Assembly (NCBI GenBank): GCA_030248065.1 | Contig: JASAMV010007147.1 | Coordinates: forward strand, 1 to 64,000 | Length of the DNA: 64,000 nucleotides | Reading direction: 5' to 3' | Origin: Rhynchonema sp. JSB1_4 | Taxonomy: Eukaryota; Nematoda; Chromadorea; Monhysterida; Xyalidae | Shown: one piece after another, positions 26,775 to 38,898 of the stretch | How positions within the stretch are numbered: the first letter of the stretch is position 1 | How the letters are laid out: each line of letters opens with the position of its first letter | The notes under the pieces: generated by a model | What the model was told of the DNA's origin: nothing | Seen by the model: the letters and a program-made list of their open reading frames with translations, nothing else | Database searches by the model: none | Position numbers and translations under genes: made by a program

Positions 26775-27631
26775 AACGTGGCTATGCGTGTATTTGGTTA
26801 TATAAGTCACTGGTGGTGATCACTTATACATATTTTCGTTTGACATTCTTCGTTTTTGTTGTTCGTGTGTTTTACGAAGTGAACGCGCTGACAGTATTTG
26901 TATATCGAACTGATCATTGTGTTCCTGCTCCCTGATCGAGATTTCTTGTTTCTGATTTACTACTGTATGAGTTTTTTTAAAACCTGATTTTGAAGTTGCT
27001 GTTGCGGTGTTGAAAGCTTGAAAGTCACTACAGTCAACCGCGTGAAGTACGGTTCGGTTGACGAATCGTCAGCGAATTAACATAGTATGTGCGCGTGCCC
27101 TGTTGTTTCTCCGTCGCTGTTGCGCTAACGTCGTCTGATTTGAGGGACAGAACACGAACAAAACACGAAACCCAAAAAACACAAAACACACACCACCAAA
27201 AACAAACCACCCCCAACACCACCTAATATGTCTCTCTTGAGGCGCCGACAAAGAAAACTCCGCAACCTGAACCGCATTAGGTAGACCTCGGTGGTGCATT
27301 GCCGTTCTGTGCACTAGGCAGTTATACTTCAAGGACCATGACATTGTTGTAGGAAAGGGCACTCCTTGCAAAATATCGCATTACAGTTTTACTATGGCAT
27401 AGTGCGCGCATGAATAAATGACCAGCGCAACGCAACTACATCGGTATATATTACTGCGGCATAATGCGATTAGCGAAGTATCGCGTGCGTTGTTATACCA
27501 AAAAGACAACTCTCTTCAGCTGCAAATACATAAGCACTTAAAGAAATGATGAGTCAGTTTTCACGCACTAATTCGCAACACTTTGTAACAATAAAACGGT
27601 GTCTCACAACAACTGTGTTTGTCCGAAATTT
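26775..27631. other. Spacer with an AC-rich tract
   Basis: No gene recognised. An A/C-rich low-complexity tract lies at about 27165-27220. The promoter of the small membrane protein gene should be near 27.5 kb. Confidence 0.45.
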
Positions 27632-28143
27632 ATGCGAACTGTAACCACATATACCCTGGTCACATTTATACACCTCGCAATGATGTTAGTCGAATACGAT
27701 TTATACCCTGTGAACGGTGGCGGCGTAAAAGCAGTTGCTGACCTAGCAGACCCAAATTCTCACAACAACGGTGGTCATCCATTGTGCAATGCAATCGGAC
27801 TGGTCGTTGGAGAATACGAGCGAAAGATCCAACTGGTGCTCAGTCACTTACAAGGGTTCAACGATGATTTTGATCGATACCATTGGCTGTTGATGATGTT
27901 GGTTGGGGCCATTGGCATTCTCACAGTGCTTGTGGTTGTGATTGCGTGCTCGATCTGCTGCTGTTGTTGCAATGGGACAGTACGGTGAGTGACCGCCTCC
28001 TTTTCTAATCGGGTGGATTGAAATAGGATCCCCGAAATTCACCCAGAAATTTTTTTAAATGCGATGTATGTACGAAATGTTTTTTCAGTTCGGAGAAGCC
28101 AAGGAAGAAGCGAAGTTCATTTCTCGTCCCGACAGCTGTGTGA
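27632..28143 (+). CDS. Small single-pass membrane protein, family unknown
   Basis: Two exons (27632-27984 and 28089-28143) join at phase 2 and encode 135 residues. The N-terminus has a hydrophobic segment (about 8-20) that could be a signal peptide or anchor. It is followed by an extracellular-type region rich in Gly, Asn and Asp. Then comes a strong transmembrane helix (about residues 88-110) ending in a run of Cys residues that could be palmitoylated, and a short basic tail (EKPRKKRSS). The donor GTGAGT and acceptor TTTTTCAG are good. I do not recognise the family. An upstream in-frame GTG is ignored because the ATG gives a better N-terminus. Confidence 0.6.
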
Positions 28144-28229
28144 CCGCAGCTGAGCTGCGTTTCTCGGAAATTATTTTGATTCCACATTCCAGCATCCTTT
28201 CAATTCAAAAAACTTTCATATTCTTGATA

Positions 28230-28235
28230 AATAAA
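28230..28235 (+). terminator. Poly(A) signal AATAAA of the small membrane protein gene
   Basis: AATAAA lies 87 nt after the TGA stop at 28141-28143. Confidence 0.5.
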
Positions 28236-28713
28236 ACATTCTTTTATTTCTGTTTTCTTTTATTTCATTTTTGCCATCTATTCACCACGTATGTATGTAA
28301 CTGCACCTATCTGACGTTCCACCGGTGTCTGCAGCAGATAGGTACAATCTGATCAATGCTCAGATAAAAAAATTCCAAATATATGGCAATATAGGCACAG
28401 TACTCGCCGCAATTTTTGGCTAATTGAGGCCTAAAGGCTGAAGTGCATGAAGGAGCATTCATGCTCATCCAGCCAACAAAGGCACACAGACAACACATTG
28501 CAGGCTGAGACTCAGGCTCAGCGAGTGCAGTGAATGCACAGTGCTGACGCGATCAATGGCACAGGGCAGTGTATGAGTCGAACCTGAGTGCGCCTCACGA
28601 GTCTACGGAGGCTGCGTCCAAAACCAACTTCATGCACTTCGGGCTCAGACAAGCCTCAATCAGCCACAAAGTTACAGCTGGTTATGTACAGAACCGTCCG
28701 ACATGATATGGAC
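28236..28713. other. Spacer before the LTR element
   Basis: No gene or repeat recognised in these 478 bases. Confidence 0.45.
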
Positions 28714-28718
28714 ACAGT

Positions 28719-28947
28719 TGTCGAAAACGCAAACATGAGCATCAACCGTTCGTAGCTCTATTACATTTACTCTTGATGTTACGGAGAAAGCAAACTGACA
28801 CAACTGACTAGTACATGAAAGATTACACAATATAAGCTGGATTAGCAGTGCACACACACATTCCAATCTAACATGCAACACAAGTCAAAACATCACATGA
28901 CTGCCTGGTTGTTCCGAAGTTACAGTTAGTGGATCTCATCCGCTACA
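28719..28947 (-). repeat. LTR, 229 bp (3' LTR in minus orientation)
   Basis: Identical to 29590-29818. TG...CA ends. Confidence 0.9.
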
Positions 28948-29589
28948 CTCCCGCCCGAATAGAATGTCATGCCTCACCCGTGTGGGGCAAACCGCATCAA
29001 AAGCACAAATGATGTGAACTCAATATAAAGTACATGCTCAATATAACAGTAATTAAGTTTGTTATTTCAAAACTCAATATTTCCGCGAATCACTATTGTC
29101 CCAACCAGCTAGTGTCCGCCGGGCCGTGCCCCGATTCCGACAAAGGGCAAAACGGCTTCGCCTTGAGAATCAACAGGTTCGTTCATCGATGCAGCAGTTG
29201 TCCTCCGAACCATCGTTGTGACCGCTCACAGACGACAGCATGCGGCGATTGAGATTGACCGATGTTCTGATGCACCCGTTGCAGAGCAGAACGAATGAAA
29301 ATAATGTGGCGAAGTGCCACGCCGAGGCTGGTGGGTGGCGGCGAGTGTCTTCGTTGATCTTCGTTTGTGCGACTGATTATTGCGAAATGTTGCCGAGTGT
29401 TCGAGAGTGATTGTTGTTCGAGTGGTGACTGGTGGTGAAGAGTTGTACTGAAGGTTGATCGGGCCTTCAGGAGTTGTTCAGCAGACTTCCTCCCCTTCGA
29501 ACGATGATGCCTGAGTCCGCGTTTCGAGTATCCGGATGGAATTCTGTCCAATTCGCTGGTCGCGGAATCGACGGTTGCCTAGGATGCCA

Positions 29590-29818
29590 TGTCGAAAACG
29601 CAAACATGAGCATCAACCGTTCGTAGCTCTATTACATTTACTCTTGATGTTACGGAGAAAGCAAACTGACACAACTGACTAGTACATGAAAGATTACACA
29701 ATATAAGCTGGATTAGCAGTGCACACACACATTCCAATCTAACATGCAACACAAGTCAAAACATCACATGACTGCCTGGTTGTTCCGAAGTTACAGTTAG
29801 TGGATCTCATCCGCTACA
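29590..29818 (-). repeat. LTR, 229 bp (5' LTR in minus orientation)
   Basis: Identical to 28719-28947. Followed by the target duplication ACAGT at 29819-29823. Confidence 0.9.
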
Positions 29819-29897
29819 ACAGTAATCATTCGCCAAACCAAGAGTAAAATATTCGTTCCCCCTGCCAATATCAAAACCAATTGTACCTATATTCTAT

Positions 29898-32800
29898 TCA
29901 AGGCAACGTAAGCACGGGTGGTGTAAAACCACTCAAGCTCAGTTTCTCCTGTTTATGTCCATAGACCGAGTCGCTGTCCGGAGTTGGTTCAAGAAATCCG
30001 ACTTTCTTCGATGCATTGGTCGATGGCCGTTTCACGCTAGACCGGCGACGTTTCTTCATTGCACCCTCTTCCTTTTTCTTCTGTTCTTCATTCGTCGGTG
30101 AAGCGATCGGATTCCCATTCTTCAATGCAGATTTTCGTTTATTTTCTTTCGGTCGCCCTTTGGGCTCGTCAACTCTTGTAGCATCTTTCTTGGGTTCTGC
30201 GACTGATCTCATGGAATCCCGGCGCGGAAAGCGTCGACGCAACCAAGCCCCTAGACCCGCTCCTCCTCTCTCTTTCTCCGTTTTAGGCTTCGGGTCGGTC
30301 TTCACAGGGGTCGCAGCCTTTCTTTTGCCCTTCGGCTCAACCGTCATGGCCACTTGTGGCGTCAGGTCGCGTCGCATCGCCATGAACTCCGAGTCTTTGT
30401 GACGGCGAATCTTTGTCGCTTTGGCCGTGATCTGAAAATGATACCAGGGATCCCGCAACAACGATGGTTAGGCATGACAGCAGTCTGATTCGCCTCTTTT
30501 GGTCATCTTTGTTATTCGTGCTCACTGACGATGTCATGGTGCACCGTCCGTCTGTGAAAACAGGACGTAACGGGCGAAACTCGCTGCTGTTATACCATAA
30601 TAGACCAGAATGTTCATCTACAGAGTTTGCGATCATATGATTGCAAAAATATCCTATGAAATTTCATTGGTGTCAGACAAAAATTTCCGATCATACGCAC
30701 TCAATCAATTCCGTACCTTGACCACACTCTGCACAATCGCGCTCAACATAATGGCCAACACAGCCAGCCCTACGACCACATAGACGGCCGTGAACAACAA
30801 CAACCACTTGCCACTCGTGGTGTTGCTCAGTCCGTGACCGGGCGTGAAGTCGCCGAACCCGATGGTCGTCAACGTCACCATCCTGCAACCAAACATGGCT
30901 CTTTAGTGGTTTTTTATGCTGCTTTTCTCTTATCATTTATATACAGTAGATCACCACCAGTCTTTTGTGTCATATACGCAGTTGGATAAAACCGAGCTCA
31001 CGACTTGAGCCCATTGCTGTAAACTGCACAACGCTGTGAGCGATATCAAACTCGGTGATCGGATCGGATGAGATGTGAACTATCTTGGTCACGTGACTTT
31101 GTTCAACCAAGGATATGAAGAAATTTAATTGGTGCCACTAATTTCTTCCAGCGTAAAAGATGTTCGTCGGCCTACAAAATGAATGACTAATAAACTGTAC
31201 GAAATTAGTGGCTCCCGTAAATTTCTTGATGTCGTTAACGCAAGGATCACATCCGATCACCACAAGTTTGTTATCGACCTGTGATTTTTGCCAACCGTTT
31301 CTACTCGTCGTCACAGACGTGCGGTACACCAGGTCATCCATCATCAGTGCGATGCCCCGAGATGGTGATGTGAATCAAGAAACACACACGCGAACTGGCA
31401 TTGGTGGCTTTTCTCAGAGATGGGCGACCGTTGATCCCAAATATGGGCCGCTTGACGATTGACTATCGTGCAGACAAGAAGCAAGAATTGCATCACGTGA
31501 CTTACACACAATAGAAACACTCAATGTACGTCCATGGAGTCTCCTCCAAATCAGCGATCCAAATCTGGAATATATACGACCCGACAGCGGCATAGACCAT
31601 CGCCAACGCGATCACGATCAGGGCAGGCAAGTGGATCTCCTCGTCGTCGTGGTGGTCCGGTTTCTGAACATTTTTTCTCTTCTTTTCTCAAAAAAATTGC
31701 TGAATTTCCTTTATTCTATTACAGTCTTTCGTCTTCATGGTGAGTGTGAGTGACAATATTGAAAACTTGATTACTGTAACGAATATTCACCTGAGCAGCA
31801 CAGAAAGCGGTTTGATTGCAACTTGAGTACCAAACTAAACCTACAGTGCGTCTTTTTTCAAAAGTTTCAAATTAAAAACGTTAAAATGTATTCCATGGAC
31901 ATTTTTCGTTTTGGCACATACCTCGGGCTCAACCTTGATTTTATCATAGTCCTTCCAGTCGCTGTACCCGTGCGATTTCAGTCGTTTCGTGGCCGTCATC
32001 CGACAGAGCATCCTAGGTTGTGAAACATCGCCGTTATTTGTTCAGAAATCGTATCTCAGGATTATTTTCAGTCCAAGACACGCCAACCGCGAGTAAATAT
32101 AGGTCATGATCTTCATAACGGCATTGCTGATTTTGGCAATGAAGATCGACATTAGCGGTATTGCGAACACTGCGTAGCAGACACAGATCAGGCGCGATGT
32201 GTCGGTTGAAGGGCTGACGTGACCGTAACCTGGGTATGGACAAAGTCGTGCAATTTGAACAGAAAACAACCAACTTTCTGGCTGATGTTTCACAGAGAGG
32301 AAAAAAAATAAAATAACAGTAAACCGGGCCATTAGCGTGTTTATATGATCGAGACCAACCAATAGTTGTAAGAATCGACGCTGTGAACAGAATGGCACTG
32401 CTTAGCTCCCAGCCGTAAGCTTCATCAGCTAATTCATGCACCGTACCGTCGTAGCCATTGTCAATCGCATCGATCTAGACGAGGAAAAAGTTGAGACTGT
32501 TTGGGTGCACATGTTTTCAATAATTGGTGACTTGGGCTCAGTCGCTTGGGTGAATCAGTCGGATTCCGAGTTCGGCACAGAAAAATTAGGGCCAAACGCT
32601 TTCCGGGCGGTGGCGCTCACGGAACCCAAAACGAAAAGTTCAAAATTGTCCCAACTTTCCTAATGCCAACTCACAATCATTGCCTGATAGGCATCAAGAT
32701 GTGCTTTGATGAGTGCAATGGTGTCGTTGCGTGCCCGTGCTGCCATAGAAATATTGACGTATCCTTGTGACACGTTACCGATCGATGTCAATAGGGACTT

Positions 32801-33706
32801 GAGACGGGTGCGATTCGCCTGCAGTTATGTAAGTGGACCCCAATAATCGATTTTTGAACCAGAATGCCAATGACGCATGAGTTCTGTTAGACACTTCGTA
32901 TGTAGTTTTGCCAGCAGCTTTTGTCCGTTGGCAAAGACAGGCTGTGTACCCGATCATCGACAGTGCAAAAGCATCAGATTCCAAAACGGATTCCAAAAAA
33001 ACAAGGAGCACGTTTCTGACGTGGTCTCGTATGTGAAACATCAGATCCTCATAACGTCTCTCTGGTGTGCCTCCATAAAATTCGCCTGTGGCTACTGATA
33101 AGTACAGTATGTCGCGATCTAATCCATGTTCACACAGTGTTATAGAGGGCATGATCCGTCAAAAAAATTTTCCGAATTTCAATTTGAAACATTAAGAATG
33201 GACTGAATTTTCCAAACCTCAATTTCCAGTGCGGCCTCCCTCGTCTGTTCGGCGGCCTCAATCTCAGACGGCAATTCAAGATGTCGGAACAAGAACCCCC
33301 CAGCGATGATGTACCCGGTGACCAGCAGCATGCAGCCAACTTCGGAGAGCAGAAAACGCATCACATGCTTGAACTTGGGCCGACGCAGCTTGATCTTTGG
33401 CGCTGTGAACAGGCAAAGTTGATGTTTCACTTGCTGCAGTGTATTTGACAATTCAAAAACTGCTGAAAACGGCTTTTGTGATATCTGGTCCCTTTTGGTG
33501 ACCTGCTGACCGTGTAATGTCCGGCTACGGCTTTGTATGTTGTCGTCTGTGAAACATCAACGAAGAAATCATGAACTCAAATATACAGATCCGATGTCTA
33601 CCAAAGTACACAATGCACACGTACCTTTGAAATTCAGGTTCGGCTTGGAAAACGGACGTTTCAACGCCTTGAAGTTCAACTTATTGGTCAGAATAGCGAA
33701 CACCAT
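29898..33706 (-). CDS. Two-pore-domain (TWiK/K2P) potassium channel
   Basis: Nine exons (33625-33706, 33218-33402, 32675-32818, 32360-32474, 32082-32229, 31922-32012, 31506-31663, 30717-30882, 29898-30431) join in phase and encode 540 residues. M1 is at about 42-62 (VGCMLLVTGYIIAGGFLF). A large extracellular cap with NRT, NIS and NDT sequons follows. Pore 1 has TTIGYGH near 172-178, M2 is near 185-205 and M3 near 265-285. Pore 2 has TTIGFGD near 312-318, and M4 is near 335-355. The roughly 180-residue C-terminus is basic, Ser-rich and disordered. Both selectivity filters are intact, so a background K+ channel is expected; dimerisation is inferred from the family. The donor at 32081 (GTGTCT) is weak, but the alternative frame stops. 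A CAG four bases upstream of the ATG could be a trans-splice acceptor. Introns carry four exact copies of the TGATGTTTCA 10-mer. Confidence 0.9.
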
Positions 33707-34401
33707 ATTGCTGCTATTTTTCCCGAAATTTAATTTTACTTCTCGATTTTATTCAGGGTGCTCCGAAGAAGGATGCTCCGAAATTCAAGAGCCCACGTAA
33801 AAATGATGTAATTACCCAGATTTCACGTACTGCGAAACTTCGATTTAAGAGGCAGCCAGAAGAACACAATGAATACCGAAATGCATGCTCCGGCCGAAAA
33901 CAACTGGCTCAAGAATAAAAGCATATTTTTACGTTGGGGTCTTTCCGTTCACATGAAGCAAAACACAATAAAATGCGATGTACAATGGCAGAATTGCAAT
34001 AGCTTTCGGGAACAAGTGTGAAAACTTAATGTCAGTGTCTGCACAGCTAATTAGATCGCACAGGTTGCTATGGTACTAAGCCAATGTCAGCCAAACCAAA
34101 AATGCACGTTCCATTGGCTCCATAATAAAATCACAATTTCAGCTTAATTGAGCGAGAAAAACAGTTGTGTGTGGCTAATGGAGATAATACAACGTGAATT
34201 GAATATGAGCGTTGTGTCGAAAACCATTGACTACGGTGACGTCACAATTGGTTCCCATCGGTCAGCAAAACTAAGAAACATCAAGTAATCGGAAACAACA
34301 GAGAAAGTTTCAAAAATATAGGCTCATTCCAATAGCGTCGACGCAATGCGTGGTGATGCGTTTGCGCTAAAAGCAGCGACGTTAGAATTGGCCAAAAAAT
34401 G
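33707..34401. other. Spacer between K2P 5' end and foldback element
   Basis: AT-rich, no gene recognised. It should contain the K2P promoter. A one-mismatch copy of the dispersed 10-mer lies at 34274. Confidence 0.45.
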
Positions 34402-34663
34402 GACAGGGCTAGGCCAGATAGACCCGAAACTCGACACCCGAAATGCAATTTTTTCTGCATGTATGTCCGTATTCGGGCTTTCAAAAAATCCTGAACTTGA
34501 AATACGAAGCATGATAGTCGAAAATGTTTCGGGTTTGCCACTTATAGCTGACGCGAACAATTTATACCATCAGTTGAAGCTTTTTTGAAAGCCCGAAACT
34601 CGAAATACGGACATGGAAAAAATTTATATTTCGGGTATCGGGTCTATCTGGCCGAGCCCTACT
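34402..34663. mobile_element. 262-bp foldback (MITE-like) element
   Basis: Inverted arms of about 85 bp (34402-34488 and 34581-34663) share GGCCAGATAGACCCGA at the outside and GGGCTTTCAAAAAA at the inside, with small gaps. The loop is about 90 bp. No clear target duplication. It lies just downstream of the F-BAR stop codon. Confidence 0.7.
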
Positions 34664-34681
34664 GTACATGGAGTAGGCGAT

Positions 34682-37427
34682 TCACACAACAAATTCCGTG
34701 TCGTCAGTGCCAATTGTATCGGGCGGAGGACTTTCCACCTGGCGTGTGGCAGTAACATCGGGTATCGGTATCGGATCGGGTCGGTCCGGTGCCGGAACCT
34801 CATCTGTCTCACTACCCTTCGGTGTCATCACGACATTCGGATCAGTAGGGGACCCTGCCAGACCGGTGGTCTCTGTTGAGGTCCGTTCCCCAGCACTGGT
34901 TGCACGATGCAACGACAAGGTCACGTCGGGAAGATTCAGACGCGGGGCACGCATCGGGGGAGTTGGGGTGCTGCGACCTGGACATATAAGTTGTTGTGAA
35001 TGGTGTGTACCGGCAGTGATTGTTTGGCGACGTTTCAACCTACATTCACAGTCCGGTGGTGCACTGCAAGACATCGTCAGTGCATCGTCAGTGAGAAGAC
35101 ACGAAATGGCCACGTGATCGATTAACCATTCGAATGACAAGAAATCCAGCGACTACAGTAACCAACCTCCAAACTGTTCCTTATCTTCCGTCATCATTGA
35201 CGTGGCGCGCGATCGGTATGAAGTGGGTGTGTCATAACCACCAGCCAATGAAACATTACGATGTTTAGGACGTTTCAGACGAAGAGCTGAGAGACCAGAA
35301 ACAAGTATCAAAGTAGGTGACCTTTCGTGATCACATGACTTGTATAAAGAATATTTTGTGGTTTTGACACATTTCTGCCAGCGTAAAAATTAGAACTACA
35401 AGTGTGTAATGCTGATCTTATACCGTCACCGAAAGTGTGCTTGATCATGACTGGTCGCATCGCGTTCACATTCAGTTCGATGAGTTTTCCGGTCTCAATG
35501 TCCAGTTCAGCGTTACAACACAACAACGCGTCGCGAACGGTAGATTGCAGCTGAGGTGGTAAATGAAAAACTAATCACGAAAAATATTCTGGGCCAAAGT
35601 TTCTGAGCTATTTTCAAATGCAGATCAAAAATCCCTGCGAACGTCTGCACACCAAAACCTGATCAACGGTGCCGGCCGTTTTGGCTTCGATGTTGGAAAT
35701 TAGCCAACAGATTTCTCGTTGTTCCTCAATGCGCTGTCGCTCGAGCACGGTGTACATCTAAACATGCAAGTTAGTAATTTTTATATGGAAATTTTTTGTA
35801 TATTTTTATGAAAGAATAAAAATATAAACTGAGCTCAAAATACCACCTGTTTAACGGCGGTGGTGGTGCCTTTCCACTGCATCGCCGCCGCCTCACAATT
35901 CGACCAGAGTGTACGTTGTAATCTAACCAGCTCCTCTTGGCGTTTCGTCATTTTCAGCACCGATCGTTGAGCCTGTGATGTTTCATGAGAATTCTTTTCA
36001 AGTGATGTTAGTTGGGTGATGGGATTCTTCTACCGATGCACATCATTGCATGGGTCGATTTTTTGGATAAATAACAAAATCGAATCGTAGGCCAACATAA
36101 AATGGTGAAACTTGAACCATTTCGATTTCCTTCAGCTTCACTTGTTTCGTTTTCGCGCTCTGCAACTCTTTCTCATAGATCTCCTTGATTTCTTTGGCTT
36201 TGTCGAACGTCGCACGATTCTTGCAGAGCTTCGACTCAGCCTCGTAATAGATGTCTCGCATCACGTTCATTTCACCGACGGTCTGCGTATTTTTCATTTT
36301 TTTAGTTTTTTTATTTTCTTTTTATTTCGAAAGCGCGATAGGAGCACAATTTTTCCTTGGTGACGTATAGATGTTTCCGAGATTTTCTAATTTCAACCAA
36401 CAAAAGTGGTTGGCGTCTAGGTTACGTACATTCATGGCCATATGTACATGTACCTATGTATGTACATACCCTTCAACACTTTTACACCGGTCTACTTCAG
36501 TGTCAACAACACATTTCAATACCGGTTCGCTGAAAAATGGTCACGTGTGGCCAAGTCAGATCCGATCCGATCACCTAGTCGCTAGCAACCCAGGTGGCGT
36601 TGATCTATCGTGTTCGCATACCTTTTTGCGAGTCACCATTTGAACGGCAGCAAACTTTTCAAATTGTTGATACAGCTGTGTATATGATTCGGCCTTGTCT
36701 TTATGACTGACTGATGTTTCAGCGGTGGCTCGTCCGAACTCGGTCCAACCGCGCTCGAAGGTACTGTAATAGGATACTGTAGTTGGTATACTGTAATTTC
36801 GGTTCTCAGGTGTCGGGAAATGTCCTGTCGTCGAACCAAGCGGGGTCGACCCTGCTGACAAGCCCATATACGTGAACCACCATAATTGAGTGAACCGCCA
36901 GCTGAGCTACAATTCTCAATGGGACTGACTTCCAGTTTGAATTATAAAATTTGCGATCAGAATTAAATGGCACTAATCGCACTAACCCGTCGGTTTTCAT
37001 GGCCTGTACTTGCTGAGCCAATTTTGCCAAATGTTTGGCGTAATCGTTCTCGATTGCGGCTCTGCAACATGTGTACTACAAGATTCGACTTTGACCTTTT
37101 ATTGGATTTTCAAAGCTAACTATCATTAAAATGATGTTTATTTTCTGTAGTAAATAATTATTTAACAAAATAGCACCTTTGCTTCAAATAATTCCTCATC
37201 GCAGCCAGCATGTGTCGACCGTGTCGCATTCGACTGAGAATACACTCGATTTCCAAATCAGGCGACTGGAATATGATATAATTTGTTCTATAATTTCCAT
37301 ATTTTCAGTCTTGCAACGTGAATAAATAAACAGTTTTTATAAAATTGAAAACGTTATTTGTTTCGAAACCAAGACTCACACGCTCCGTGACCGTTACAGC
37401 CGAATCAGTAATCGATTCGCCGTCCAT
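34682..37427 (-). CDS. F-BAR domain protein without SH3
   Basis: Ten exons (37380-37427, 37177-37265, 36987-37061, 36622-36763, 36118-36282, 35847-35972, 35659-35757, 35424-35550, 35167-35286, 34682-34977) join in phase and encode 428 residues. Residues 17-290 look like an F-BAR (FCH plus coiled coil) domain: RMRHGRHMLAAMRNYLKQ, then RAAIENDYAKHLAKLA, TFERGW..F, H..KAESYTQL, and long Lys/Glu helices. F-BAR dimers bind and curve membranes at the actin cortex. The last 130 residues are Ser/Thr/Pro-rich and basic, with no SH3 or RhoGAP domain, unlike PACSIN, CIP4 or srGAP. PSTPIP- or NOSTRIN-type kinship is possible but not decided. The acceptor of the 35847-35972 exon overlaps an exact copy of the dispersed 10-mer. 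Confidence 0.75.
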
Positions 37428-38898
37428 CGCAAAAAAATTATTTATTGCACAACACTTTTTGTCTCCAAAAACCGCGACCCAAAGGTGCTGTAATCACGAA
37501 TTTAGTAAAACCTAAAAATTCCTCAGGAGGCGTGTGCATTTGCATCATTTTGTTGTTACGATTACAGTTTACCTGCTATTTGGTATTTGGTAGCCCTGTT
37601 ATCAGTTTATTTGCACATTTTTGTACGGGTGATGGGTGCAAGTTGACGTTATGGATGCCTTGTGCAGAGTACATTGTATTTTTAAGCCTAAGTATTTACA
37701 GATGCCATAAAATAATAGAATCAACATCGTTGACATTATTAAACGCAAAGGGGCAAGAACGAGGGGGTTTTGTGGATGGCACCTTACTTACATTAGCGTA
37801 TCTCTATATGGTGGCCGGGCAATTGAGCAAAGCACATTTGAGCAAGACCACTTTGAGCAAGATAATTGTCCCAATGGCTCAGGCTTGGGCTGATTTAGTC
37901 ATCAGGCTTAGGCTTAGGCTTAGGCCTACACCCAGGCTCAGTTTTGTGTTTGGGCTTAGGCTTAGGCTTAATTATTTTTATGTTCTGCTCTTTTGGCCTC
38001 TGCTCTTTTTCACTTGCTCCAAGTGGTCTTTTACAAACGTGCTTTGCTCAATTGCCCGTCCGCCCTCTACATACTCATACTTTGCTGCACGTTGTTGCAA
38101 AATGAATGGCGCTGGACGCACAGCCGGTCGCTCGATTCCATTTCATTAGTCAAAGAACAACAATTGACGCAGAACCGTCCGTCTGTGCGTGCTTCCTTTA
38201 GAAGCAAAGTCTTATTCTTCATTTCTTTGCGTCACCAGCGGAAAAGTTGTCTGTCGTTATTGTGTCAGATTTATTGAGATTCAACCGCGGCGGCATTATT
38301 TTGTTGCGATGGCGACCCGGCCACCTCCAGGACACAATTCGTGCCCTGGGTGAAGGCGAGGGAACTACATACAGTAGCACATGATCGCATGATGCGGACA
38401 AACCAGACAACGACAGTCGCTATGTAGCTTGACGGCTTTAGTTCTGTGCAATTAGAATTTGTAAATGGAAAAACAAATTTGTTTTGTCAATGACAATGAC
38501 GAGCTGAGTCCGCGTGAGGTGTGATTGATTAGTCCCAAAGCACTGAGATCTTCTGTTCATGCGCAATGCACCTGCCCATTTTTTTACCTGCACTCGCACA
38601 AATTGCATCTACTTGGGTACCGTAGCATAATGAATAAGCCCCGCGCGCATAAACATAATGAATATTATTCTTCAGAACATGCAGGCATGTACCTACATAC
38701 ATACATACATATATATGCCTTGAAAACAGTTCTGTCGAAACAGCAGGGGTAAGTTTTGACCGTTCCGTGAATGTGTTTCCACAGACGGCCGCGGTGCACC
38801 ACGACACCGTCAATTCGAAGAATGCCCCAAATGGTCATGTGGTGTGCATGAAATGGTGAAAAACAAACGAAATCAAAGTCGCGCCACATATTCGCACG
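37428..38898. other. Divergent spacer with telomere-like and ACAT repeats
   Basis: F-BAR (minus) and the receptor (plus) diverge from here. No gene is evident. It holds TTAGGC runs at 37904-37970 and an ACAT microsatellite at about 38692-38717. Confidence 0.5.
37904..37970 (+). repeat. Interstitial TTA-GGC telomere-type repeats
   Basis: Two short arrays, 37904-37925 and 37952-37970, contain uninterrupted TTAGGC units (at least three and two). Looser AGGCTC/GGGCTT variants lie between and before them. TTAGGC is the nematode telomere unit. Confidence 0.7.

Larger units (their letters stand above)
28719..29818 (-). mobile_element. Non-autonomous LTR retrotransposon (TRIM-like), young
   Basis: Two identical 229-bp direct repeats (28719-28947 and 29590-29818) begin TG and end CA. 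A perfect 5-bp target duplication ACAGT flanks them at 28714-28718 and 29819-29823. Read on the minus strand, the base after the 5' LTR starts TGGCATCC (primer-site-like, 29589 downward). A purine-rich GGGCGGGAG precedes the 3' LTR, so transcription is on the minus strand. The 642-bp interior has no protease, reverse transcriptase or integrase; one 122-residue open frame (29183-29551) has no recognised domain. Identical LTRs mean very recent insertion and a need for an autonomous partner elsewhere. It ends 75 bp past the K2P stop codon, so it may lie in that gene's 3' UTR. Confidence 0.9.

Noticed and set aside
29183..29551. Gag gene in the LTR element
   Set aside because: The 122-residue frame has no zinc knuckle, capsid or other recognisable domain; I treat the element as non-autonomous.
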